Assembly (NCBI RefSeq): GCF_003711515.1
Contig: NW_021167083.1
Location: forward strand, 2,758,201-2,822,200
Reading direction: 5' to 3'
DNA: 64,000 nt
From: Sodiomyces alkalinus F11
Lineage: Eukaryota; Ascomycota; Sordariomycetes; Glomerellales; Plectosphaerellaceae
Below, piece after piece: positions 21,020 through 30,799 of this stretch (positions are counted from its first letter, which is position 1; each line of letters starts with the position of its first letter). The notes beneath the pieces are model-generated. The model made no database searches. It was not told the DNA's origin and was given only the letters and a program-made list of their open reading frames with translations. Made by a program: the position numbers and the translations under genes.

Positions 21020-22290
21020 TGCCCGTTATAGGCCTCGTAACGCTCACCTCTCCGAAAGACTAGATGCCTTGGATTAAAGCCGTGATAATTATCGCGCACT
21101 CCCACGATATCGCCGACCTCGTTAATCCTAACCTTAAAGAAGCTAAACGGCCGAAGCGTCGTATTCGAATAGATCCACTAACGCCTCTAGCCTCTACTAA
21201 AGGAAGAGGTAATTAGGATATATAGTTTAAAATCTAGTAGGTGGAAAAGGATCGGTATAAAGCTGAAAAAGGGGGATCTAAGCACTCCATGACTATATCG
21301 CGAAGATAGTTAGCCCTGCTTTAAAGGATTAGTACGCCGGCTATATGGAAGTAAGGGATATATTAAAGGCCCTAAAGATATACCTTAAGCCGACGAACGC
21401 CGCCTAAAAGTTATTAATTAAAAGACGCTAGGATAAATACCTCTAAAACGTTAGGCGTATACCCTATAAGCGCTGGCTAGAAGACTTTATAAAGCTATGC
21501 CGCAACGCCGAGACGTATAAAGTTTAAGAATACGATACTAAGGAATAATAGATAGGCGGCTTCTTTAACGCTATCGGCTACGTAGTACTAGAGTAGTTAG
21601 AAGGACGTTTTATATAGCTTATCCGGTTAGAAGAGGAAGACCTACCCTTGACTTAATCTATTATAGAGGAATATACGATATAGCTTCGTCGCCGTTACCC
21701 GTACCGACTCGATAAAAAGCCTATTATAGTATCCTTTTATACGGTAACCTTCCTAGGTAAGGATAAAGAAGGTAAGGATTAGCGGGCATAATTGGGATAG
21801 TAAGATAATTAGTAGTCCTCTTTATAGTAAAAGAAAGAGTGGCTTTACGACTACCGTAATAAGAAGAGGAGTAAATATAATTATAAGCCTTTATAGAAGT
21901 GCCTAAATATAAACGAGGCGCGTAGGAAGATGGGATATACACCTTTAAAAGAGATCTTAGAACGCGTTAACCGTATTATAAAGGCCTAGGATAACGAACG
22001 ATAAAAGAGATTCCGGGAGAATATCGAAAAGGACGCTAAAAGCCTGAAAACTAGTGCTAAAAACGACTCTTAGAAGTTATAGCCAAAAGAATCGTTAAAG
22101 AAGGCATCTAATTTCGTGGATAACCAGGATAAGGATTCCGATAACGAGGAATTCTATAGGATATATTCCCTTCTATAGCTAAACGGCAACGTTAGCAGTA
22201 ACCTCTTTAATTAACTACTAATCGACTCCGGCACCTTAAGGTATATTATTAACTAATAATACCTATTACAGAACTTCGAGCCTGCTATTA
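21020..22290 (+). pseudogene. Copia C gag remnant and protease region
   Basis: Frames between 21020 and 22130 encode a charged gag-like protein (for example MPWIKAVIIIAHSHDIADLV near 21068), with Lys/Arg/Tyr-rich sequence near 21780-21910 where zinc knuckles would lie. At about 22190-22260 LINYQSTPAP-type sequence and, in the neighbouring frame, IDSGTLRYI suggest the protease active site D-S-G. Frames are scrambled by stops and at least one shift, so limits are approximate. Confidence 0.6.
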
Positions 22291-22599
22291 AAAAGCGTCG
22301 TTTTTAAACGGGTAGTGGAGAAACTAAGCTAGTTAAGGATTATAGCAGATTATAATTAAAAGTGGACGACGAATATAGTAATCCTTTGATTTTAGTGCTA
22401 AATCGCGTTGCTTTTATATAAGACTACCCAATAATCTTAATCGCGACTAGAAGATTAAAGGAGTAGGGTATCGTTTTTAATTCCGGCCTCGAAGTGCTAA
22501 ACGTAGAGGGCTTGGTAGCCCTACTTCTAAATAACGTTAACGATTAATACGTTCTTATTCTAACGGATCGTTAATAGCACCTACTAAGCAGCTTCTTTA

Positions 22600-25500
22600 A
22601 TAGCTCTATAGCATTAATTATAAGCGTAGCTAACGCTTTTTTATAGTATAAGAGGCTAAGGCACGCCGGCGCTACTGCCCTCGAAAAGATAGGGAATACG
22701 CTTACCGGTGGCGTTATTAAAGGAAAAGGTCCTCTTATAGTGGACTATAAGGCCTACGCCCTTAGTAAGGTTAGGAGGCTAGTATCGAGGAGGCCAACCA
22801 CGCAACGGCCGATTAGGCTATAGTAGAGGGTAGAGGTTAATTTCTTTAGCCTTAACGAGGTCTATAACGGTATAAAGTTTACTACCCTGTTTTCGGATCT
22901 ATATATATACCAGATCGTTATTAGACTCCTGTGTAACGCTAAATTAGTACTCTAGATAATAGCGAACTTTAAGTCTTCCTGTGGCCATAATATAGCCTAA
23001 AGATTACTATAATCCGCCTAGATAGAGAAAAATCACTTTAGAAAGGTCTTAACGAGTAGGCTAAAGAACGGGGTATCTTACTAGAAAGGTCTACACCGTA
23101 TACGGATACCTAAAATCCTCGAGCAAAACGCCACGGCGGCGTCGTCTTTACTATCGCGAGGACCCTCGTAACGGCCTTAGGTATTTAATAGGATATATAG
23201 CCAGAGATCCTGGCTACTATAGTATACCTATATAACCTAATTCCTCGTAAAGACCTTTAGTTGAAGTCTCTAAAAGGGTAAATAGAGGATTAGATTAAGA
23301 AATAAGGCCTAAAGAAAATCCTCTCGAAGCCTATCGTTAGCCACTTAAATATGTATAGTTATAAGGCCTATCCTCTAACCGCTAACTACTAACAAGGTCG
23401 TAACCTTAATGCTAAGTTAGCCGAAAGAGTATATATCGGCTATTTAATCGGGTATAAAAGCACTAATATATACCGGATTTAGGTGCTAAAATCAGAGAGG
23501 ATTCTACGTATAAGGGACGTTACCTTTAACGAAAAACTGCTATATAAAGATCGCGATGTAAAGCCGCCGGTTACCGAAGAGGTCTTCGAGTAATTAAATC
23601 TGCTAGTGGATTATTAACTCCACGATCCTCTCGCTATTACTACTAACGTTACCGATCTTCTGCTGTAACTACTGCTAGAGCAGAATACCACGAGGGAGGC
23701 TATAGCGGAGGCTACTACTACTACTACTACTAATGCTTTTAGGGGGGTAGATAGAGGTGTAGGTTTAATAGCCACTACAGAATCTATAGAAGAATAATAA
23801 TAGTAGGAAGATTAACCTACTAATTAGGAGGTATAGAAGGCACGTGGAATAGGGTAAATAAGCCCTATAACGCCTTCTACGCCTCCGGTAGCACCTGCTT
23901 TAATACCGCCTTCTATAATTACACCTATAAATACTCTTCTAATAACTAGAAACGGCCCTCCTACACCACTAACCAAAACTACGGATCTACCGCCTATTTT
24001 TAAACGATCTAACAAGGGCAACGATACCGTAGATTAATCTAACAGTACGGCCATAACCGGCGATACCGTCGCGATAGGATTATTATCCCCTAACTAATCG
24101 GTTCTTAAAGAGGAATTAACTACTACTACTACCGCTATTAATCCGGTATCCACGGCTCCTACTAAGTCTTTATAACACTTTTCTTCCACTACTATAGCTA
24201 ACTAACCTGCTCCTATAAGCAGAAGAGACCGCCCTCCTGTTATTCTAACGGCCGCTACCGACCGGCCTACCCGTAGTAGGCGTCTAACCGACCGTTATAC
24301 CCCTCCTTCCTTTTACACCTTCTATAATTAGATGAAGATATCGAAGAAGCCGCTACTACGCCGCGATATACCTAAAGAGCCTCTAAACTGGCCTTAAATA
24401 TTAAATAGTTCCTATAAATTAGAATGGATCAAGCCCGCCTTATAGGAGGTCGGCACGTCTAGGTTAATAGGCACCTTTAAACGGTGGGAATAGTCCTACT
24501 AGCAGGGGCACGGCTCGAGACTACCTAAATCAGTTCTAAGGCCACTAGACCTTAAATGGGTTTTTAAATATAAGGTCGATCCTACTAGTTATATTAATAA
24601 GTTTAAGGCACGCCTATACGTTCGAGGGGATTAATAACCTAATAACCACCTTAACGCCTACGCCTCTACCCTCGCTGGAAGGACCTTTAGGTCCCTGATA
24701 GACATTATAGCCCACTTCGATCTCGAGACTCGGTAACTTAACGTAGTTAACGTATTCACTAATACCCTGCTTAATGAAAAGATCTATATTAAGGACCCTC
24801 CTAGTTAGCAGTTACTCTAATCGGCTACGGCCCTTAAAGCCCACGATCAGCTTAAGGACGTTTTAAAGTAATCTATATATATCCCTAAATAACGTAGAGG
24901 GATTTAAAGGCTACGCCGAGCGTTATATAGCCTCCGCCGTTCCCTAAAGCTATAGCATTAATAGCTCTCTTCCGTACTAGGTAAGTACAGTTTAAAGCAA
25001 TTAACCGAAGACGATTACGTTTTTAAGAATAAGTCCTGATTACTTTCTTTTACGTTAACGATACTATCCTAATCTACCGTAAGGAATATTAATCTGCTAC
25101 TAATAACCTAGTATAGTAGATACAGAAGAGCTTCTAAATCAGGGATCTAGGACCACTTAAGTGGTTCCTTAGAATCCGCGTAGGATATAATCGTTAATAA
25201 CGTAAGCTATAGTTATCGCTTAATAACTATATCACCGATAAAATAAAGGCGTTATAGGTGGATTATAGAGATCGTAGGGTTAAAAGCCCTCTTCCTTATC
25301 CTAACGTTTTAGAACTATCTACTACTGACTAATAAGCCTCCGAAGAGTTAATCTATCTATATCTTCGGAAGGTCGGTTCTATTAATTACGCCGCCTATTA
25401 GACCCGGCCTAATATCTCTAAAGCCGCTTCGAGGCTTACCGAATTCAGCACTAACCCTTTAAAGCAGTATTATAACGCTACGGACAGGTGCCTAAAGTAC

Positions 25501-26080
25501 CTCGGCTCGATAAAGACTCTATGCCTCTACTTCGGACCACGTAAAGACCACTAAAAGCCTATACTCTTCTATACCTCCAACGCCGCCTTTACGGACGACC
25601 GTAAAGCCAGGTATAGCTCCTAAGGGTATACTACCCTGCTATTCGGGGATCCTATAGACTAGAAGGTAAATAAGCAAATAGGCGTCGTGACCTCTAGTAC
25701 TAAAGCAGAGCTTATAGCGCTTTCTGCTACTACTAGGCAGTATATCGCGACGAGGCGCTTAATACAGGACCTTACCCTTACCTTTAAGGAGGAACCACTA
25801 ACTATATACTATGATAATTAATAAACTAAGTAACTGCTAGAGTCGCCGCGGCCTTAGGTTACCTTAAAACTAAAGTATCTCGATATCCACGCTCTTTAGA
25901 TCCGATAAACCGTTTAAAAAGGGACCGTCTCGATTAATTAGATCGCTACTAACGATATAGTCAGCGATAGCCTTATAAAGGTACTACCCCCGCAGAAACA
26001 CAGTGCGCTTATATATCTACTTAGTATAGAGGTCCCGCTAAGATAGGATTAAAGTAATTAACAGGGACGACGTTCTTCTA
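22600..26080 (+). pseudogene. Copia C pol remnant (integrase, RT, RNase H)
   Basis: The GAG-pre-integrase motif LW.KRLRHAGATALEKIGN lies near 22645. Integrase sequence follows, with TLFSDLYIYQIV (about 22885) matching the conserved core. RT runs from about 24540 (LKWVFKYKVD, KARLYVRGD, RQLNVVNVFTN). YVND at 25051-25062 replaces YVDD. LGPLKWFLRIRV and VGSINYAAYQTRP mark the RT end. RNase H is seen as SNAAFTDDRKARYSSQGY, SSTKAELIALS and YDNQQTKQL. The end motif NDIVSDSLIKVLPPQKH corresponds to the ADxLTKxLxxxKH signature. A linker rich in Thr/Ala codons lies at 23640-24160. Confidence 0.85.
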
Positions 26081-26302
26081 TTACGTTCTAATTAAAGGAA
26101 AACAATTAATTAGATCGTTATTTTAAGTGTTTTTTATACCCTATAGACTATTATTTAGGTGCTACTTTTAACACTTTTTAACTGATTTTTAGCTTTAACG
26201 CCTTTAACACCGTTAATTGATATCTAGGCCTATTTTACCCTAGATTTACAGCTTTATATTAAGCAGAACAGTCAGGATTAATCCTGCAGTTCTGGGGGGT
26301 TG

Positions 26303-26493
26303 TGTCAGATGCCATAGCCACCTTATCGGGGTGTGATAAACTATATTGTGTAGACGTGTGGAGTACCTCGCTTCTATATATCCACTCTTATTTCCCCTGT
26401 TTTTTCCATATAGTTAGATATCCCCATGAAGTATCACAACTTCACTTAGATAAATACACACATAATTCCGCGTACCTTATTTGTGTTCTGATA
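26303..26493 (+). repeat. Copia C 3' LTR, weakly RIPped
   Basis: It starts TGTCAGATGCC and ends GTTCTGATA. It keeps many TG and CA dinucleotides lost in the 5' LTR. The stop-free frame through it (26302-26526) is an accident of low RIP, not a gene. Confidence 0.92.
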
Positions 26494-26640
26494 ATAGGAT
26501 TGAGACGATCCTGGATAAAGGGATAATATAAGGGGCGATCCACGGACCGAGTACCTAGTATAATAGAAGGGATAGCCCGCTTACTAGAACGTTTAGATAC
26601 CGGAGGAAGCTATAAAGGCTTAAGAGTTAGTTAACGCCTT

Positions 26641-27119
26641 TAAGGAGACATAAAAGACCTGAGATAATCTAAGGATAGCCTTAAAGAAAACAGAAGCCCC
26701 TAAGGTGCTATAACTAGGGGACGTCTAAGAACCACGGGATATATAGCGGAACCAGAAAACTATAAAGGGGGTACGAGGCGCCTCGGCGACGCGATATAAA
26801 ATAAATATCCTTATTACTTTAGGTAACGCCTATAAACCCTAGGGAATAGCAGGAATAAAAGAACTACCGTTTATATATACCTTCTACCGGCCGCTATAAT
26901 AACCACGATTACCACGGCGCTTTACTAGGCACTAGAAAAAATAATATCGCGTTTATAATACTCTATTTCCGCCTCTCTCCTTCTTTTATTAACTATTACC
27001 ACGATCGCTTATATCGCCGTCGTAGTCTCCTATCATTTTCCCGTACTCACCGCCTAATATTATCGTCTTAGCACGCTTCCCTATTATCTCTTAAACTAAC
27101 CACTCCATACTCTTATTAT
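26641..27119 (+). other. Gypsy B sequence between chromodomain and extra ORF
   Basis: The sequence continues with Lys/Glu-rich pol-tail frames (for example KGVRGASATRYKINILI near 26770) to about 26900, then C/T-rich sequence with scattered stops. No domain is recognised. Confidence 0.4.
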
Positions 27120-28222
27120 ACCTTAATATATATATTCCCTTTATTTCCCCCTAACGCTATCTTCCTATACCACCGTCTAATATATACTACGCGGTCCGCT
27201 TCCCTAGCTCCTACTAGCCGTTAAAAGACGTCGAATACCGTGATACGTTTAAGAAAGCCTTTAACAACGCTAAGAGGGCTAGGCACGGACTTACTAAGGA
27301 AGGCTATCTCCGCGCTATCACGTTATATAGCGGTGAGGAAAGACTTAAGTATAAGCTTTCTACCCTTAGTATACGCTTTAGTGTATAGAAAGAGACGTAT
27401 AAGGATAAGCTTAAGGAATTCCGCCGCTTCGCGGAGGACTAAGGGTATGATTATCCTACTACCCGTGACCTAGACCGTATAGTTTTCGTGCCGGCCGAAT
27501 ACCCTAAGGTAAACCAGGGTATTACTAATATTAAGGCTAAAGAGATTATTAAGTAATATCCCTAGCCAGAGTATATACTAAAAACTGCTTATAAACACGG
27601 TTGTGCACTACGGGGCCTAGTTATATAAAAGAACGCGTAGCCCTCCTTCTATACTATTACTAACGGTAACTAAGATCTTATTATAGTCTACTAGCGTGGT
27701 TATAGAACTATACTATTAATCCTAGCGAGTAGATAGCTCTACGCTATAATTAAGGATATAATCACCCTTAGCGCCGCGTAGAATACCCTAGACCTTACTA
27801 TAGTAGTGCGCTACTTATATATAGAAAAGCTAGTATACCTTAGACCCCTTAGGACCGACGGTAAACTATTAGCCGCCTGTAGAGAGTAGCTCGCTAAGCG
27901 TATCACGACCGACTATAAGTTAGTAATCCGTATTATCGCGGCGTACGCCGTGCTTAAGCGATAGCACGCCGGCTATACTTACGCCGGACCGATAGCGTTA
28001 AATAACCTCGACCCCGTTAACCTACCCGAGCTCGCGAACGCGATAATATTCGATAAGGTATCTACTATCCTAGAGGTTAATACTAACCTCTAGGGCTTCC
28101 CGGATAAGGTGTAAGTCGTGACGGATATAGAGGACGATAACGGCGTGACTATTTTAGAGTAACTATAGGAGATAGCGCGAAAGGTTTATAGCGTTATAGG
28201 AATTTACCAGGGTATACCGTGA
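27120..28222 (+). pseudogene. Unrecognised extra ORF downstream of the Gypsy B chromodomain
   Basis: One frame stays in register from at least 27200 to a TGA at 28220-28222, about 330 codons, interrupted only by about 16 TAA/TAG that all fit RIPped CAA/CAG. Near the start it reads LKDVEYRDTFKKAFNNAKRA and LTKEGYLRAITLY; in the middle RYLYIEKLVYLRPLRTDGKL; near the end VQVVTDIEDDNGVTILEQLQ. It looks like a soluble, mixed-charge alpha-rich protein without membrane segments. Its codon pattern matches the surrounding element and it is on the sense strand. I do not recognise the family. It may be an accessory gene of the retrotransposon or a captured host fragment. Confidence 0.55.
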
Positions 28223-28465
28223 AGATAGGACGCCGCGGTGTTAGTATATTCCTTTTGTATTTTCTTTTTTCTTATCTCCGCTTAGCTAGGTAATAGGTAG
28301 TAATAGCGGCGGTTATAATAGGGCACCGCCACGTAAGAATACTCTTTTTCTATCCTCCCTAACTACGCCGCGGTTTACTAGTATAACCGTAACGCGCCTT
28401 AAGTAAGGCTATCGTAGTTACCGGGGAAAGCCTATAGAACGTAGGGCTTTATCGCCCGGGGTATT
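28223..28465 (+). other. Gypsy B 3' untranslated stretch
   Basis: About 240 bp between the TGA of the extra ORF and the 3' LTR. It opens with T-rich sequence (ttccttttgtattttctttttt, 28250-28271) and then RIPped DNA. No clear polypurine tract was identified before 28466. Confidence 0.45.
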
Positions 28466-28815
28466 TATTACGCCCTAGATTCTAGCGGGAATACTAGGGC
28501 GTACTACGGGGTATCCTAGCGGTACTATAGTATGAGCCGTGGCACCTACAGGGTATACTATAAGTACCTTTAGGGTATACTATAGCCTCCCTAGGGTACG
28601 ATTAGTAAATACCGGGGAATCCCCCGGGTTCCTATACGTAGAAACCGAGGATTCTACGGGGTTTACCCGTGGATACTTAAGTCCCGGGGGCACGCCCCCT
28701 TAGCTTAGATATAATTACATCTCTTTGACTATAGTAAAGGTCACCCTCTACATCCTGGGTTCCCTAGGTCCAATAGTGCTAGCTAGCCAGAGTCGTGCCC
28801 GGATAGGGCATATCA
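28466..28815 (+). repeat. Gypsy B 3' LTR
   Basis: 350 bp aligned with 13608-13965. It ends GGGCATATCA (unRIPped CA), followed by the duplication GTTAT at 28816-28820. It keeps more CA/TG toward its right end than the 5' LTR. Confidence 0.9.
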
Positions 28816-28820
28816 GTTAT

Positions 28821-28831
28821 ACCGTATATAG
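28821..28831 (-). mobile_element. LINE D copy 1, 11-bp segment 2 between two insertions
   Basis: The sequence accgtatatag is all that separates the Gypsy B duplication from the Copia A copy 2 LTR. It matches gccgtatatag at 34069-34079 in LINE D copy 2. Its last five bases, TATAG, are the Copia A target duplication. Confidence 0.85.
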
Positions 28832-29106
28832 TATCGTATAGGCAGGACCACGACATAGTCTATAGGGGATCCAGGGGGGATCCACTCCCTAACTAAGGGC
28901 TTCGGACCTCGGGCATCATGATATAACAGGGGCGGATACCGGAAAAGACCAGATAGGATCTAAGTAATATAGTACCTATAACAGAGTCTTCATCACCTAA
29001 AATTAAGGGCATAAAAGACTCACACAGATATAACTTAACATAATACACACACACGAGATTTCTACTCTATTAAGTTAATCATCCAAGTGCTATTTAACGT
29101 GCGATA
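28832..29106 (+). repeat. Copia A 5' LTR (copy 2)
   Basis: 275 bp, starting TATCGTATAGG and ending GTGCGATA (TGTCG...CGACA before RIP). It is preceded directly by TATAG. Confidence 0.95.
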
Positions 29107-29119
29107 GTTATAAGCCCGG
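29107..29119 (+). other. Copia A primer-binding-like site
   Basis: Directly after the LTR, gttataagcccgg. The expected complement of the initiator tRNA-Met anticodon arm is gttatgagccc, and TGA-to-TAA is a RIP change. The same 13 bases occur at 58284-58296. Confidence 0.55.
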
Positions 29120-29279
29120 TTTATAACGCCTAAACGATAGATATTAATAAGGCTACCCCTATTCCACTATAAAAAGTAATCACGTCTATATAAGTACTCT
29201 TAAATAACTACTATTAACCTAATTAGAGTAATTAAGAGATTAATTAACCTACCTATTAATTAACTAACCGATAAATAAT

Positions 29280-30760
29280 AAACTAGCAAAGATATCTTCT
29301 AATATATCTAATACCGAATAAAAGGCGGCCGCTACTACCCTTATTAATTAGAGGGATTAGGTAGTATAGAAGCGCGCTATACACGGTAAATCTACCTCCT
29401 ACTAGGATAACTATCTTAATCTAAAGCTAAGTAATAAGGAGGCTAACGCCTACCTCCTCCCTATACCTATACCGCCTAATTTCGTAAATATAAAGCCCTC
29501 GCTATAGACCCTAACACGGAGGAGGCCACGGCTATTACCGTTACGGCTACTCCATCTTCCACTATCACGCTAAAGGGCGATAAGGACGCTACGGACGCCG
29601 CTACTATCACGGCGGCCACGTCTATAGGTAAGAAGAAGACGGCTACCCGTAGGAAGGCCACGGCCGTAACGAAAGAACTACCGACCAGGGCGCCTATATT
29701 TATCGATAACCTCTCTAAAAAGGAGTATACGCGCTACCTATAAGATCGCCGCGTATACCGCGAGGAAAAAGCAGACTATAACGCGTAGTAAAAGGAATTT
29801 GATAAAGTATACTCCTATATCGAAAGGACTATTTATAGCACGTTATATAGCCTCCTCGCCTAGCTATAGGACGATACCGTAAATGACCCACGGGCTTAGA
29901 TTACTCTCCTACACGCGCACGCAGGACTAACCCTTATAGACCTCCGTAAAGAAGCCCTAATCCTATACCAATAATACACTACGCCTATAAGGGCTATACC
30001 TAAGGATATAAACGCCTAGGTAGTAAGCTAGAAAATAGCGATAATATACTATAAATATATAGGCGTTTTAGAGCTATTAAGCGCGGACTATTAGGCGGAA
30101 AACGCGTTAAAAGCTATTAGACCTATCGCCCAGGAATAGAGTAATAACTACCTAGTAAATAACTACGATAAGATTACGGAAAATAAGCTAATAATTAACG
30201 ACTTCGTAAAGGCTCTATATACGGTTTTTAGTAATATAAAGAGCCTATAATCCTCTACTATAAAGCCTAGAGTCGGGAGAGGCACCTTTAATACTCTTAG
30301 GAATCTCCCCGATACTAAGGATACTACTAATAATAAAGATAATAAAAAGCGTCCTTATAGCGATATATCTGTAAAGGCTATCCCTCCTATAATAAAGAGG
30401 CCTTACGAGATTTATAAGAACCTCTATACTACCACCGCCTATTAGTATATAAGGCCGGATATAAGCCTTTATATCTAACGCGGCCGCGAAGATATTACAA
30501 AGGTTATAGAAAAGAAGATATATAACTGTAGTTTTAAAAGCCGCGTAAACACCGCGATATAGAAAAGGCGGGAAGCCTTAGGGGCTATTACCGCTAATAA
30601 GATAGAGGAAGTCTAGGAAGATTAACTCTATAATACTACGCCTACTACTATAATAATTCATAAGGACCTGTCTGTTACCGCGATAGGACTAGGAGCCTAC
30701 CTAACCTAGGGGGTAGCGCGTCGTTGTACGATAATACTATTAAGATTATAATAAGAATAA
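29280..30760 (+). pseudogene. Copia A gag remnant
   Basis: From about 29290 the frame gives a Thr/Ala/Pro-rich N-terminus. From 29730 it reads RYL.DRRVYREEKADYNA, IDLRKEALILYQQY and ELLSADYQAENALKAI (29930-30110), a helical gag/capsid-like protein. It ends with Lys-rich sequence near 30330-30560. Interruptions are TAA/TAG at Gln positions. No zinc knuckle is clear. Confidence 0.6.
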
Positions 30761-30799
30761 GGGGTATCCCTTTCTATTAACTAAGCCAGAGCGCTATTA

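Larger units (their letters stand above)
20574..26493 (+). mobile_element. Copia C, complete Ty1/Copia retrotransposon nested in Gypsy B
   Basis: It is 5920 bp with 5' and 3' LTRs of about 190 bp and a perfect 5-bp duplication ATAGG (20569-20573 and 26494-26498). The LTRs start TGTTAG/TGTCAG and end TAATA/TGATA. Internal order is gag, GAG-pre-integrase, integrase, RT, RNase H. A primer-binding-like sequence follows the 5' LTR directly. The 3' LTR is much less RIPped than the 5' LTR. Confidence 0.93.
20290..26640 (+). pseudogene. Gypsy B integrase tail and chromodomain, split by Copia C
   Basis: GPFKILEQVTPLAYRF (about 20360) and the following PVISIAQLLPA are the integrase tail. The frame reaches RNPYKHYR at 20573, where Copia C is inserted, and resumes at 26499 with IETILDKG...GPST.Y. 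This has the shape of a chromodomain (VExILDxR...YLVKWKGY...TWEPEENL). A Trp/Pro/Glu-rich stretch (PEEAI, partly in a shifted frame) follows to 26640. A C-terminal chromodomain identifies the chromovirus branch. Frame shifts make its end approximate. Confidence 0.65.
13608..28815 (+). mobile_element. Gypsy B, chromovirus-type Ty3/Gypsy retrotransposon with nested insertions
   Basis: Both LTRs are present and the 5-bp duplication GTTAT flanks the element (13603-13607 and 28816-28820). LTR ends are TA...CA (TG...CA before RIP). Internal order is gag, protease, RT, RNase H, integrase, chromodomain: the Ty3/Gypsy order with the chromovirus hallmark. After removing Copia C and the 350-bp island its length is about 8.9 kb. 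Part of the excess is an extra reading frame at about 27120-28222. It sits inside the 3' UTR of LINE D copy 1; the empty site can be seen in copy 2 at 34061-34080. Confidence 0.9.

Noticed and set aside
23824..24021. Minus-strand ORF inside Copia C
   Set aside because: Shadow of the plus-strand pol linker; other small minus-strand ORFs at 21724, 29476 and 59036 are shadows of gag frames in the same way.
26302..26526. 74-codon ORF at the Copia C right end
   Set aside because: It lies within the 3' LTR and crosses into Gypsy B; the 5' LTR has the same sequence with stops.
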